Source: Himantopus leucocephalus (lineage: Eukaryota; Chordata; Aves; Charadriiformes; Recurvirostridae). From it: a DNA stretch of 64,000 bases. The stretch lies in contig RSEF01000021.1 of the NCBI GenBank assembly GCA_003993805.1, forward strand, positions 796,835-860,834, written 5' to 3'. The notes beneath the pieces were generated by a model, which was not told the origin of the DNA, made no database searches, and was given only the letters and a program-made list of their open reading frames with translations. Shown one piece after another: positions 10,171 through 23,800 of the stretch. Positions within the stretch are counted from its first letter, which is position 1. Each line of letters opens with the position of its first letter. The translations under genes and the position numbers were made by a program.

Positions 10171-13100
10171 TCAGGGCACCATGTGCCACCATTTGAAGGC
10201 AAAGGGCTTACGCCGCACGTTGGTGCCGCAATGGACATCGCCGGAGAGGACGTGGTAGGAGAAGTAGTCGTCGATGAAGGTGCAGGTGAGGCCCAGGGGC
10301 TCCAGCAGCTCCCGCACCCGCTCCTCCAGGCAGCACTGCCCACCCACCAGCGGTCCGAAGGGTTTGGGGATGCCCAGGTGCCTGCCCAACACCAGCATGT
10401 TCACCTGCAGCCGGACCAAAAATCAGTGTTTTCCACCCCAGTGTGTTTGTATCAGGTGTGGATAGAAAAAGAAGGGTGGGAGGGGAGGAGGTGCCGAAGG
10501 TCTCACCATATCTGGGAAGAGGGCATCCGCACGGGAGCCTTTCAGGATGAAGAGCTGGGGGATGTCAATGATGTCCTGCTCGCTCAAGCCCAGCTCCTGC
10601 TTCAGGAGGTCACGGTTCCAGTCGATGCAGCGCTGCACAAAGGAGGGACATGGAATTGCCACCCGAGGCCATCCTGGCACCAAAAATCCCATGAACGAAC
10701 CCCTGTGTGCCCCACTGAACCCTGTCCAGATCCTCACCCACTCCATCCCATCCCATCCCTCTGAGCAACCTTTTGAACCCACCCCTAACCCGAGCAACCT
10801 CTTTCCTTTGGTTTTGACACCTCTGCAAGTCATCTCCCAGCAGGACAATGGGCTGGGGTGACCCAGCACCAAGGGTGCCTGGCTCCTTTATGGCTGCTCT
10901 TCTTGCCCGCCTGCTTTCACACTGCAACTCACGCCACGGTTTCTTGCTCTTCCCCAGGATCTCTAAAAACACTCCCCACACCCAGAAATCACCCGGTAGC
11001 AATGCGCAAGCGAGGTGAGCAACTCCACCAAAACCCAGGGGTGCAAAGACCCACCTGCACGTGCTTGTTGTCATTCTTCAGCGATTCATCCGCCAGGATT
11101 TCGTCGATGCTTCTCCTCTCAGTGCCCTTAAGCCCTGTGTGGGGACCAGAACAGAGCGGTAAGGGACACCGGTAAGGGATGCCAGTGGTCCCCACCGTGC
11201 CGCAGGGATGCCCTCACCCGCTCTCTTACCAACGAGCTGCATGGCTTCACCGTGGCCCTGCCTCTGCTTCTCCTTGAAGAGCTTGTAGCAGGCGTTGGGG
11301 CTGGCCAAGAGGAGCCGGAAACCCTGCAGGAGAGAGCCCAGGGGTTCATGCTTTGCTGTTGGTGGGATATTTTAACCCATCGTCCTGCCGAGAGACACCA
11401 CACTGACTCCAAACCCAGCCCCAAGCGTTGCAAGGTTGCACAGGATGCCACCATCGCAGGGTGCACGGGATGTCACCCAGGGACTCGCCGTTTTCCAGGA
11501 AGCCACCCCAAAAGAAGGTGCATCACCCCCGAGCAGAAGCCGGAACAGCTCCAGGGACTAGTACCTTCCTATCGTAAGCGGGGACAAAGGTGAGGAATTC
11601 ATCCACGTGGCCCACGTTCAGCCACTCCGAGTAAATCTCCACCGGCGCCTGCACTTTCTGGGCGTAAAGAAAATCCCTGACCGCCTTGGACATCCGCCGG
11701 CCAGAGGCCCTGGGGAGCAGAGGGAGGAGGAGAAAGCAGGCGGCCATCACACTCCTCCCCAAGATTTTACCCCCATCCCTCCCCCGAACATCATGTCAAG
11801 GGGAGAAGATGCACCTGTGCATCCCATTTTAATGGGAAACACCGGGAAGAGGCTGGAAATAGTATAAGCAATATATATCTATTTATATATATTAATATGT
11901 ACAAATATATACTATATTTAGTATATATTGAGTATATTAATCTACAAAAATATTTGGTTACTATATTATCTATTAATATATCTATATATTATATAGCTGC
12001 ATTATATATTAAAATATCTATATTCTATATTTTTTTATATATACAGGCTGTGTATATCTGTCGGCATCTGCGCAATTACATCCCCTGTTCCGCTCAGGCA
12101 CCTTTGGATTTAATTTCCCCCGTCCCTGTGAATCTTAAATCACTCCTTACGCAGTGCTTTGCACAGGGGTGAAGTTTTCTTAGACAGACAGCAGCAGGCT
12201 GGGAAAACATTAATTAAACTTCTTGTAATAAGGGATAATTACGGTCCCGGCAAGGCTGGGAAAATGCCATTTACCCGCCATGGTAACTGAAGCAAGCTCC
12301 TTGGCTTGCAGCGGGGCTGGGGTCGGAGCATCCCATTTGTTATCCCGGATCAAACCCCATCTGGATTCATCCCCGTTGTTATTTTTTCAGGAAAATAACC
12401 TCCTTTGTGAAGGATTTTGCAGGGCGCTGTTGTTCCCACGGGGCTGCCTAGCACTGCCTGCCCAGAGCAAAACAATTTCCAGTTATTCAGGATTTTACTC
12501 TTTCCTGGATTCCTCTGCTTTTCCTTTTAATAGGGGGGAAATAAAAACAAGCCTGGAGGCTTGAAGCGCTTTAGGATCACAGTAAAAGCACCAGCGGTTT
12601 GGGAGAGGGTAAAAATGACAGCAGTGGCAGGACTTTGTAAGGAATGAAGGAATAATGATGCACATTAAATCTGGGATTTGATGGGAGTTGGCCCCAAATT
12701 TCCGCTCTGAAGGGTGCAACCTTTCCTCATGCAAGGATTTTCAGTGCTTCCCGGCATCCTGGAGGGAGGGCTCGAGCCCCACCGCATCTCACCAAGGCAG
12801 GGGGCTGCCGATCAGGATCCGGCCCAAGGGATACTCCTTCCCTCGCACTGTCACCGGTGGGCTGACATCCAGGTTGCCGAAGGAGTCGAGGCTGGTGATC
12901 TCTTTCCCGGGGGGCTCGCGGGTCACGTAGCCAAAATCAGGGCCCTGGGAAGAGGGGAGCGGTGTTGGGGACCCGCCAGGCAGAGGATTTGGGGGGAAGA
13001 AAGCAGGGATTGGCAACGCAACAACGCACCAGGATCTTTTTAAATGCAAAATCCTTCAAGCCTCTGTTCCTGGGCGAGTCGAAGACAACGGGGAAGGTCT

Positions 13101-16100
13101 TGTGCGGCGCTTCCACATAGCCGAACTCCAGCTCGTCCTGTTGTGGGAAGAAGAGGAGGAAGGAGGAAGAGGAGTAAGGCTCCTGGTGGGGTGATAGCCA
13201 GCTCGGCAAGGCGTGCGGTGAGGGTGGAGCAGGAAATGGGGCAAACCTGGCAAAGCCTGGCTGTTGCCCTTAAGCCCAAGGAAGGCAGCTGCCTTCTTCT
13301 CCCAGGGGGTGACACCCCATCTGGCACCACAGTGCCTGGCACGGGTCACCCCCGGGGATGCAACACGCGGCCACAATGGGCAGGGAAGCAGGGCAGGGAC
13401 GGCAGGGCTTGGGCACGCGGCAGGGAGCACATGGCACATCCAGCCCGCATACACCGTGTCCTCCTGGCAATGCACTGTGGGGTCCCTCTTGCAATGGGGT
13501 CCCTCTCGCAGTGGGGACCCTCTTGCAATGTCCTGTAGGGTCCCTCTTGCGGTGGGGACCCCCTAGCAAAGCCCCACGGGGTCCTTTCGCAATGGGGACC
13601 CTTTTGCAACGAAGTGCCTCTTACAATGCCCCCCAACAAGGTCCCTCTTGCAATAGGACCCCTCTTGCAATGTCTTATAGGGTCCCTCTTGCAGTGGAGA
13701 CCCTCTTGTAATGCCCCGTAGGGTCCCTCTTGCAGTGGAGACACTCTTGTAATGCCCCACAGGGTCCCTCTCACAATGGGGTCCCTCTCACAATGCCTCC
13801 GTTAGGTCCCTCTTGTAAATGGGCATCTCTTGCGATGTCCCATGAGGTCTCTCTTGCAATGGGGTACCTCTTGCAATGACCCATCGGGTCCCTGGACAAC
13901 ATCCCTGTCTGTGCTGGTTGCCACCACCAGCAGCATTTCCCCATGCTTTAGTTCACAGTTGCCTGGTTCACCTCTTAGCATTTAGGTACTTGCCCAAGCA
14001 ACTCAGCTAGTCCCTCCCAGGTGTGTCAGCAACAGGGGTGACACCCTACATGCCCAAAAGCCTGTAAGGGGCGAGGAGAGCCGTTTATTGCAAGCATCGA
14101 TTGATGACCTGGATCCAGCGGTCACTGCGGGTTTCCACCTCCGAGCAGATGGTTAGCTTGCAGTTGGCTTTCTTCAGCAGGACCTGGAGCCCTTCCAGAA
14201 AGACTTCGTTGGAGTCTGGACCCCGCTGGATGCTGGAGGGAGAGGAAGGAGCAAACGCTGCGAGGGGGACTCATGAGAAGATCCTCCCAACCCCGACCAT
14301 GCAGCACATTCCTTATTCCTAAATGCACTGGGAACATCCTGCATGAGGTCAGACCCTGGAGAGGGTTGTCCAGCCTTTCTCATTGGGGTTGCAATGAGTG
14401 CAGGAGTGCCAGCGGGCTCCCTACCCAAATATTGCCTCCATTATAGCATGCATAAAGCCTGGCTCACCCTATAGTGGCTACATAGCAAGGAAGGGTCAAA
14501 AGCTCCTCCTTGGAGAGTCACCCAAGGCAGGACAGCGATGTGTTGACGTCCCTCTTACCTGCAGACAAAAACCTCCACGGGCTGCTGGGTGTTTGGCGTC
14601 ATTATCCAGGGTGCCACGCGGAAAACCACTGTATCCGTGAAAATTGGGGTGCCGGGTGAATTCTGCGAGGGGTGAAACACCAAGCAGCAGCGGTTGAAAA
14701 CCCCTCCGTTAGGGGACTTTGCAGGGGACGGGGCAAAACCCACGTACCTTATGGGGAACCTCCAGCAAGCTGGCACTGAAGGAAACCAACCCAGAGAAGC
14801 CCACGTCGGGGAAAGCCAACCCTTCAACGTAGAAGGTGTTTTCTCCATTGCCAATGTGGTCCAGCACGTAGGAGAGCTTGTCCGGCCCCAACACAGGCTT
14901 GTAGCGGGGGTGTGAGTCACTCCCTAGAGAAACACCGAAATACCCAACCCAAAACGGGGTGACCAACCTGTCCACCAGGCTGGAAGGAGGCACCAGCGAG
15001 GAGGTGGCTGATGCTAGTGTGGTTTGCAGAGGAGCGGGTGTGCCTCCTCTTCTCTGGGGAACACACTTGATCTTCCTCATACAAAGAGGACTCTATACCC
15101 TCAGGTCCAACCCTTTCAAGGTGCGTGGCTCGAGTTAAGCATCTAATGATATACTTGCGTTCCCTAACCTGATTTTCGGCAGGGAACTGCTGGGGATCCA
15201 GCTGCCGGGGTGTTCAAAGGCAAAATGTGCTGCCCGACAAGATGGGCTGCTTTGGTGGCTGGGTCATCGCCCGCACCGAAACGGTGCCGGGAGCCACGTG
15301 GGGGTTATCTGCCCAGTGGGAACGTCAAAACTTCAGCAGCTCCGCTGAGAAAAGGGGTTTTTTTATCCTTTTCCCCTTGGTTTTTCCCACATAACCCCAT
15401 CTTCTAGAACAGGAGTTTTAGGGATAAATGAGTGTTTCCGGCAACTGGAGGTACCCAGCCCCTAGCCACGGTAAACAAAAGAGTCAGGGTTCACCCACCT
15501 CAGGATCATGATATCTGGGAAGGAAGGAAGGAATACTCACGGATAGCATGGAAAACCCGCACTTTATCTGCATCCGACTCAGGGACGTGCAGGACCACCT
15601 GGTACTCAGCAAAGATAGCACTGGGACCTTGAGTCCGCAGCAGCATGACGGACATGTCCTGAAGGTCTACGGTGCAGAAGATGATGGAAAGAGGGAGAGA
15701 GGGGAGGGAGGTGTTGCAAGTGGGAAACACCCCAGTGAGATCTTTTGGGTCCCCTTGCACTGCAGATGACACCCTACCTGCAGTGGTCCGTATGTCCACC
15801 TGACCGCTGTCTGTGCCCCCCGCGCCGGGGCTGTCTCGGTCGCAGTTGACTAGGAGCACGGCACCTTGCCCGTCTGGTCCCCACGTCCACTTGGCCTGGA
15901 GGAGAAGCACCCAAAGAGGATGGGAGCAAGATTTTCCCCATCCCAGCCTCCTCCCGAACCAGAGAAAACCCAGTGACCACGCTCAGAGGACAACCCACAA
16001 CACACAGTCAAGACTGGTGGGGAGACAGCAGCGATGCTTTCAAGCCACTAAATTTCCTGACCTCAGTTTCTAGCAGGGCCAGCAAAGACCATTTCAAACA

Positions 16101-19100
16101 GATCTTATCTTCTAGAAAGCCAGAAAGTATCTGCCAGGCTTCATCCGGACAACACTACGCCGTTTCTAGAAATGCATCTCATCTCAATGTACAATTTGTG
16201 CTGCCAATTGGGCTGCAGCTAATTACCCAGGTATAAGTGCTTGGGCATATGCAGATTTGTTGCCAAAGGGGTAAATCTCTTGCCGTTTGCAAAACTTGCA
16301 GCTGACTCATTTAGTGGCATTTTTCAAGTCCAAAAAGGAAAAAAAAAAAAAAAAGAAAGAAAAGAAAATAAAGCAGAGTATTTTCTCCCGTATAATCCTT
16401 GGGGCTGAACTGGAGAGGCAGGAGATTTTGGCATGGAATAAGAAAATCAAGTCTTTTCCTCCTCAATTAGTAGGTTGAGAATTTGCCATGCGATTTTCTG
16501 TAATTCAGACACCAGCGACACCACCCAAGTCCCTCTCCCCTCCTGGAGATTTTGGGGGAAGAGACTGCAAACTGCACCTTGCATTGACCCTCCATACATT
16601 GCCTACAGCGAAGCTTCTCCTTACCTTGTCCTTCCCTCTGCTCTTCACTCTCCCATTACGGCTCACGTCCACGTCCAGGGATACCTCTGAAACATCAAGA
16701 GAGAAGGAAGCCACTGGCAGGGGAATGAGCTCTCAGTGGTGTTTTGGGCTCATCCTTGGCACTAGTCATCAGTCATCCAACACTAACCCCACCTTCACAC
16801 CCCAAAGCTGCTCCAGACCCAACGTCTCCAACAAAATGCCGATAGAAAAGCCAACTTGATGGCTTTTTCATGTCTTTCCCTCTTCAGTCTCCAGCTACCT
16901 TGTCCCGTCTTGGTTCCCCCAGATGGGATGTAACCACTTCATGGCATATTTTGTGTTTTTACCAATTTCATATTGGCTGCAGCGTTTTTCATGAAGCCGA
17001 AACACGGTGGAGGAATGAAAATGTTTTCACCATGGGTGAGTGGACATCTAAACAATTACTAGGCTTGATGCAATATTTGAGAAGGACTTTCCCTTACAGA
17101 GCTCTTCTTGGACCAAATCTCTGCCTCTGCTGCAACAAAGCGGAGGTTTACCAGCAACCTCCTCTAAACCATACCTAAATCTGTATTAAGCCTATCTTAA
17201 TACAGAAACTCGTCCAAATCGGATATATGGCGTGTGGGAAACACAGGCACTGAAGCAGAGATTGTCCTTCTCTTTGATGCAGAGAGGAGGACATGGAGAA
17301 ACTGGAAATGAAGCTCTAAATCTAAGCAAGCCGAGAGCATTCGGTAAGGCAAAAGCCCTGCAGACAGCGGTGGCCCCAGATGGCTCCAGTGGAGACCATC
17401 AGTCATGGGACGTGGGAAACCATCAGCCTCTTCAGGTGTAATTTTGGAAGGCATATGCATGACTTAAGGACACAGGTCTGGCTGTCCTGTGAATGTTTTA
17501 GAAAATTCCAAATTTAGGGTAATTAATCCATCCAAGTGGAAGGCTCTGCATCCAGACTGGTTGTCTAGACTCCCTTTGTAGTCAGCAGAGGAAAATAGGC
17601 ATTTCAACGGAATGATTCATCTCATCCTAAACTTCTAAAATAGGTCAGACGACTACTCTTTGGTGCCTATTCCTCTCCACTAGATGCAACAGAGGTCGAG
17701 GAGGGGGGACGCCGGCCAAAGTTGGGTGAGATGGTCTCCTTCGGATCCCATTCTGCCAACGCAATGGTCTTGGCAAGCAGAGGAGGATGCTTGTTGTGTA
17801 CATTGGGTGGGGACACGGCCCAGCCTGTGTCTTTTTTGCACCATATAAGGCAGCATAATAACATTTTAATTATTTCCCTCTTGCTTGTCAGCATCAGTCA
17901 ACACCCAAACCTTCATTGCACATCACAGATGGGCAGCCCGCGCCCCCCACTTAACTCCCATCCCATGAACCCAACTAGATCTTGGCATCAGAAAGGGTTG
18001 GCCGGGTTTGAACAAGCATTGCTGTAATACCTACCTACGCAGGTGAGATACAACCAAGCCACCGAAAGCTCATTGCCTTCCCGTCCGTAGTATGAAATCT
18101 TAACCTGTGAAGACATCACCACATCATGACCCATGTCCCATGTCCCATCATGCTGAGTAGGTCTTTCCACTCATTGGGTTGACCAACCAACGCTATACAA
18201 CAAGCTCTTGGAGCATTCATCCAAGTCATTCTCCATTAATCATAGTTCAGCCAAACCATTTCTGCCTGCTTCAGCGCAAAAACAGGCGTGAAAAAAAGTC
18301 AAGGTTGGAGTATTTTTGCTGGCTGGTATGGAGTTTCTGACACCAGCTTTTGCAACCACCGCTGTCTCACATTTAGGGCACAAAATGTGATCTCCTTCTC
18401 CTTCTTAGTTTCATTTTTCGTACACGATAATTACACAATTCTTTTTAAGTATGAGTTTTTTCCACAGAAATGAGCCCAATGTCAGCACCACCTAGAAATG
18501 CTTGAGCCTACCCATAATCCTCCCTTCTTTCCTGGAAAATTTGACTTATTTTTCCAGTTTCAGTGCATAAAAAGCAACTAACCTTATTGTCATTGACAGT
18601 CCTGCTGACGACATCAATGGTCACTACAACCTCTATATCAGGATCCAAGGGCCATCTGGAGTTAATCATGGGTTTTGTCATGGGGCTGTGGATGATGTGG
18701 ACTGTAACCGCGGAGGTGGCATAGACATCAAATGACATGGCACCTTTGGGGGTAGATCTGAAACAGAGAGCAGCATTGGGTTATAGACCAAGTTGTCCCT
18801 CCTGTTCTCCTCTGTGAAGCCAAATACTTGAACCCGGAATTAAAATCCAGCTTTAATTGGGTGGAAAGGACTCAGAAACCATCTTCAGGTGACGAAATGC
18901 GTTGTCTGAATTTTATATGTATTATCTCTGTGGTGGTGTTGAGCAAGCGGAGCTCCCACTGGAGCTTCAGCACGTCTGGCCGTGGTTAAGCCTAGATTGC
19001 GAATTGCTGAAGTTTGGGCATCCAGCCTCTCTCCACTGCAGCAAGAAAACCCCCAAAATTTCAGCATTCCACAACAAAACCCCCAAAAAGAGCCAGGACA

Positions 19101-20747
19101 ATTTTTGATATCAGCCATCCGGGGAGGTGGTTATCGTGGGACCGTACCCTGACCAGAGAGATGCCCAAACTGGAGCGGAGCCTAACTCCGAGCATGGAGA
19201 ACCTGCACCCCACCTGCATGACATCCCTCGCCTTTGAAGTGCTGCCTACCTGCTCATTACAGGCCCAGCACCTCCATCCCAGGAGCACGAGTGCTCCGAC
19301 CTGTCTACCATCAGGAGCCAGCCTCCCCAGCCACATGCAAAAAGGGACACGGTGGTAAATTTTAACAGCAAGAACAAAAAAAACCCCAAACAAATCCAAC
19401 ACAGAAGAGATTTATTCCCAGTGTTGCTTTTGGCATGGCATCCCCGGTGCCTGCAGTAGCTTGTAAGGGGAGATTAAAGTGTCATCTCGCTTGTCACCCC
19501 TTGTATTTAACATCATGCAACGTCATAAATCCACCTGCACGCTGTTGCACACCGTGACTTCTTGAATTTTACTCTACTTGCCCTGATTTTACAGTCCTCA
19601 CACTTCAGCATCATCACCAGATTCCAACCGTTCTCCATTTTCTGCCCCAAAACAGACCAAACCACAGTCAAAGCTTGACGCATCCGTGACCGAGTTCCCT
19701 CTGGCCAGTGGTCTCGGAAAACAAAATGATCTCATTTTTTCACTTGAAAGAACATTCGCCCTCTGTTTTTTTGGACCAAAGCTCAGATTTTGCTACTGAG
19801 GAGCCTAATCAGCTCATCTGGGGGCTTGGGCTCCACGTTTAAATGGGACTGAGCTCGCTTTGAGTCCAAATCCAGGAAAAAAAAGAATCAAACAATACTT
19901 TTTATGTATTCCCATCTGGCCGAGAGGACAAATAATACTTTTTTAGGGCAGCTAAAGCTCAATCCAAAGCCATTAGGGGGGACGATGGCATGTCCTGGCC
20001 CAGCTCCAACACACAACCCCAATAATTGCCCCGGATACGATCCCAACTGGCTTGTCCTGTAGTCTCTATCATTATAAACGTGATTTATTAAATAATGACA
20101 ACGTAACAGCCGGGTAAATACAGTCTCGTATCTGGCCAATAAAGCAACTCCCGTATTTAATGCTGGAAAAATCTCTTTTTGTGAAATCGCCCATGCAAAC
20201 CTGCTGGTGGATTTTTTCTGCCTGAGCCACGCATTTTATTCTTTACCCCATTTTAGCTCCAGCCAAGTTGCTCATCTTGAATTGCTCTTGCCTAATGTTT
20301 TCACAGCCAGAAATAGATCCCGCTTAGCCGGGGTGTGCATGGGCTTTGCCTGCAAATCGTCATGGCTCGGCTACACTTTGACACCTCACGTTTGCGAGAA
20401 CTGACGTCCCTCCTTTGGGTGCAGCTCTGCACAGGACATTGTCCCCTAAAACAGACCCGGCAGGACGCGTACCCCGTACACCGAACAAGCTCGCCAAATC
20501 CTTGGATAAACTCATGATGTGGGCTCAAAGTGACCTCTGATTTCCCCCCTAGCACGCATTTGTCCTCCAAACAAAGAGCAAAACCACCGTTGGGCTCGCC
20601 CAAAACCCATCAGCCCTATGGAAAACGACGGGGATACCCCAATGCCAAGCCTTACCGGCGCATATCGAGGAAGACCTCGGTACCCAACACGCAGACGCCA
20701 TAGCTGGCGTGGCTGGTGGACATCTGCACGACGTGACGTTGGGGCAT
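10171..20747 (-). CDS. PADI1: PADI1-like protein-arginine deiminase (complete, 16 coding exons, 661 aa)
   Basis: Calcium-dependent peptidylarginine deiminase; in mammals PADI1 modifies keratin and filaggrin in epidermis. The spliced product is 661 residues with an unbroken frame. The start at 20745-20747 gives [10 protein letters not shown], the typical PAD opening. Catalytic residues are intact: Asp350 (first residue of exon 10), His470 and Asp472 in GHVDEF, and Cys643 in HCGTNV. Exon 9 is 12 nt longer than in the neighbouring PADI2 and PADI3 genes and reads [10 protein letters not shown] followed by RSDRWIQ; as I recall, human PADI1 shares this longer exon and the ANCKLTIC stretch. That, together with its position as the first PADI divergent from PADI2, supports the symbol. 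The last exon is almost identical to that of the PADI3-like gene (8 differences in 234 nt) although other exons are much more diverged. Intron 9 has a weak donor (CAG|GTCATC). Confidence 0.93.
11866..12052. repeat. AT-rich island in PADI1 intron 11
   Basis: About 190 bp of TATATA/ATATTA variants, sharply different from the GC-rich surroundings. It looks like a degenerate (TA)n microsatellite. Confidence 0.8.
13480..13890. repeat. Tandem array of GGTCCCTCTTGCAATGGG units in PADI1 intron 9
   Basis: Around twenty variants of an 18-21 bp unit (GGTCCCTCTTGCAATGGGGA) in about 0.4 kb. Occasional substitutions alternate CTTGCAATG with CTCGCAGTG and CTCACAATG. It lies between exons 10 and 9. Confidence 0.9.
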
Positions 20748-20818
20748 GATGTGCCGGGGACCGCGGCTGCATGTGAAGGAAGCTGCTGCCTGGCTTTGTA
20801 GGTAAACCAGCACGACTG

Positions 20819-20828
20819 GATTAAAAGG
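20819..20828 (-). promoter_or_regulatory. PADI1: Possible TATA-like element upstream of PADI1-like gene
   Basis: The minus strand reads CCTTTTAATC about 72 nt before the start ATG. Position fits a core promoter but the match to TATAAA is poor, so this is a weak call. Confidence 0.25.
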
Positions 20829-23800
20829 CAGGGGAATTTAACTCCTCCTTCCCTCGATGACGGGGTTTAGCCAGGGGACCCTGACGTCTCCACCTCCGCC
20901 ACCCAGCAAGCTGCCGCCCCACTCGGGGAGATGGAGGCGATAAGGCAGCCCCCGGGGGGAGCCAGGCGGCTCCAGGGAGGGGACATGAGGCAAAGGGGCA
21001 GGACGGGGTGGGTGACACCCAGCCCTGCACTGGGATGCTCAGCAGCGAGCTCTTTCGGGGCTTATTCTCACCTTTTTATTCCCTTATAGAGCCATATAAG
21101 GACTCCAAAGCTTAATGCATTAAACATTTCAACTCCTCTTGTTGCGCAAAGTGGTTGTTTAGGGTTATTACAAATACACGGTATCATTAAAATAAAGCAT
21201 TTTCTTTAAAACGACCCAAATTTTCCATCTAGCCTCTCCACAGGTGACTCACGGCCTCAGCTACCCCATTAGGGCAATGCCCGAATAAATCCTAACAAAA
21301 GGAAATGTTTGTTCAGGTCAGTCCTTCCCATCATAACAACTCCCGAGGAGCGCGACGGGCAGAAACGGGTGCAGGGAAAACTGGTTATTTGGCAGGCAGG
21401 GAAGAGGAAGAAAAAACAAACAACAACAAAACAACAAGAGGCTTTCAGTGGAAATTATAAGTTCTCGGTGTTTCGCTTGGACCTTGGCATTTCAGGGGAA
21501 TTGGGGCTTTTGGGCAGGCAACAAAAGTCTCACGGGAAACATCCCCGTCACTGGAAGATGTCGTCTACCAGAGACAGGTGTCTCTCTCCGGGCCATCCCC
21601 GGAGACTTCTCCTGCCCGTGAAGAGGGAAACTGGGTGAGATTAATCTTGCTGAAGCCAGGAAGGAAGTCTCCTCCACGCTCGGGGATGGAGGCGGCAGCT
21701 AAGATGGAGGAAAAAGGCAGCGTAGGGACAGAGAGAGTGCCGACAGCCCCGTTGCCGCAAGGTTCATCCTCATAGCCAGGGGGACGGGGGTTCCCATTCT
21801 CAATGTGTGTCAGCGATGCAACGGGCAGCAGAGGGCTGGAGCCAGAATAAACTCAGTTTTGCGATCGGAAGGACCCCCTGCAAGCCGAAAAGGTCAAAGC
21901 AGGCTCAGCGGAGCAAGAATGACCAATCCCCACCACTGCACTGAGCCGCATATCCTCAGCCGGAGGAGCAGCAACCTGCGCGCACCTTCCTCTGCAAGAT
22001 CAAACCAGCTGCTTTAAACATCTCCCAGCCAGTCTACATTAAAGGCCTCCTTCCAACTTTAATTGCAGCAGAAAAAAAACAACAGCACCGTGTCTCGTAT
22101 GCGAGCACGGCTTTAATAAGATCGTGGGAGCCTGCTGGGGCAGCCAGGATGCTCGAGTGGGAAACGCTAGCGGCATTTCCAGGCTCTCCAGGACCTCGCC
22201 TTGCTTGAGATTTTAGATAAAATCCCGTTTCCTGAAACCCAGCATGAGCCAAACTCCTGATGTTCATAGACTTGCGAATTTTGTTAGTTCTCAAGCCTTC
22301 ATGGGGGAACACAAGCCTTCACGCACCCCTAAAACCCTTTGAGCTGGGGCAAAGCAGAGCTGGCACCAGGAGCTCATTGCATCCTCTGAGGAAGAGTCTG
22401 GCCACGGCAGCATCTCTTCCGAAGACAGCTGCAAGGTGGATTTCCCACTCACGGCTGCTAGTCGCACTGGTTTGGACCGGGCACAGTGCTGAGCTTGCTG
22501 CCTGCTGTGATTTTAGCATCGCATCCTGCTTGGCTGGTTTCAGCCCTGTGCCGGACAGGGAACACACCTTAATCCCCACGGGGTCAGGCTGGTACGGTCT
22601 GTAATCTGGAGGGAGGTGGAGGATGGTGGTTTCTGGCTCCCAGCAAGCATGAGGGCTTCAGCAGAGGGTTTGAGAGCATATGCTTCTCAAAATCCACCCA
22701 GGATCACACCTATCCGGAAAGGATGGAGACACGGTGCCGAAACCTCATCTTCATTTTGGGTTTGGGTTGTTTTTCTTTTCAGCAAGTTTAGTCACGGCAC
22801 ATTTTGAGCCACCACGGTCACTGCAGATGCTCACTAAAGCCCAAAACACCTTGTCTTTGTTGGGTGGTACCTGCACTCACCTCTTCTTCCTCCTCCACCT
22901 GCTATTAGCACCGACATGCCCGTGCACAGGGAGAATGACGATTTTAAGTCATCTGGCCCATTCAGAGCTGAGTGTTTCTTCCTAATAACACCTTGTCTGG
23001 AGAAGCTGCTATTAAGATCCCTGGTACACGACGGATGGGATCCCGCCTCTCCATCAGATTGAATGAGCTTGGGCAGCCTTGTTTTTTGAGCCTCACTTCA
23101 TCTTTTTCCCAATTTCAGCCTGTTTCTAGCCATGACGGAGCAAGACCCGACCCCCGCAGTGCTCCTCCAGGAACCCTACTAATAGCCCAGACCCCCTCAG
23201 GGCGTTTCTTCTCACCCATCCTGCACCGCCACTCCATCAAGGAAAGTTTGATAACCTCCCTAAGCCAATAATTACACCTTATTTATTACTCTGCATACGT
23301 AATTGCAGGCAGGAACTTTTAAGAGCCATGTCAGCCTAATTACTTGCAACAAGGCAAGGCATCGAACCAGTTATCAAGTCCTGCTCCGGTTTGCATGAGG
23401 GTTTATTTTCTTTAGGTGCGTAGCTGTAACAGCACAGCAGGAGCATCCCAGGATGAGGAAGGCAGGTCCCCAGGAAGAAGTAGGAGGAGGCCGGTTTGGA
23501 CCAGTAAAAAATGCTTTTAAAGCCAGTAAAACGCGTGAGAGGTTGGTCCCCATCCTGGTAAAACATTTGTGGTCAGGACTTGACAGACCTGGCTTTGCAA
23601 CCGCCTTCTCCTAGGTAAGAAAGCACCAGAAATCCCCCTCCATCCTTTCTTCTTCCCAAAATAAAGGAGTCTGCCTGCTGGGAGACTTCATACCTGGCAA
23701 TCCAAGAGCAAAGCAATCCATAAAACTGCTTTTTTCCCCAGGGCTGGAGCCATGCATGCACCCCACGCTTGCACTGCCCACGCTCTCCTCCAGTTTTGCA

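Larger units (their letters stand above)
10171..20747 (-). other. PADI1: Exon map of the PADI1-like gene
   Basis: Coding exons in transcript order: 20656-20747, 18583-18757, 18035-18104, 16625-16686, 15778-15895, 15541-15666, 14748-14923, 14559-14662, 14109-14232, 13030-13137, 12793-12944, 11565-11709, 11230-11323, 11055-11134, 10507-10632, 10171-10404. The total is 1986 nt including the stop, and all introns are GT-AG. At exon 3 the donor lies in a repeated GTAGGTAGGT; only the version ending at 18035 keeps the phase. Intron 9 (13138-14108) carries a tandem array. Intron 11 (11710-12792) carries an AT-rich island. The longest introns are 1 (18758-20655) and 3 (16687-18034); I see no other gene inside them. 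Confidence 0.9.

Noticed and set aside
11897..12172. A 91-codon Ile/Tyr-rich frame in PADI1 intron 11
   Set aside because: It is a translation of the AT-rich island.
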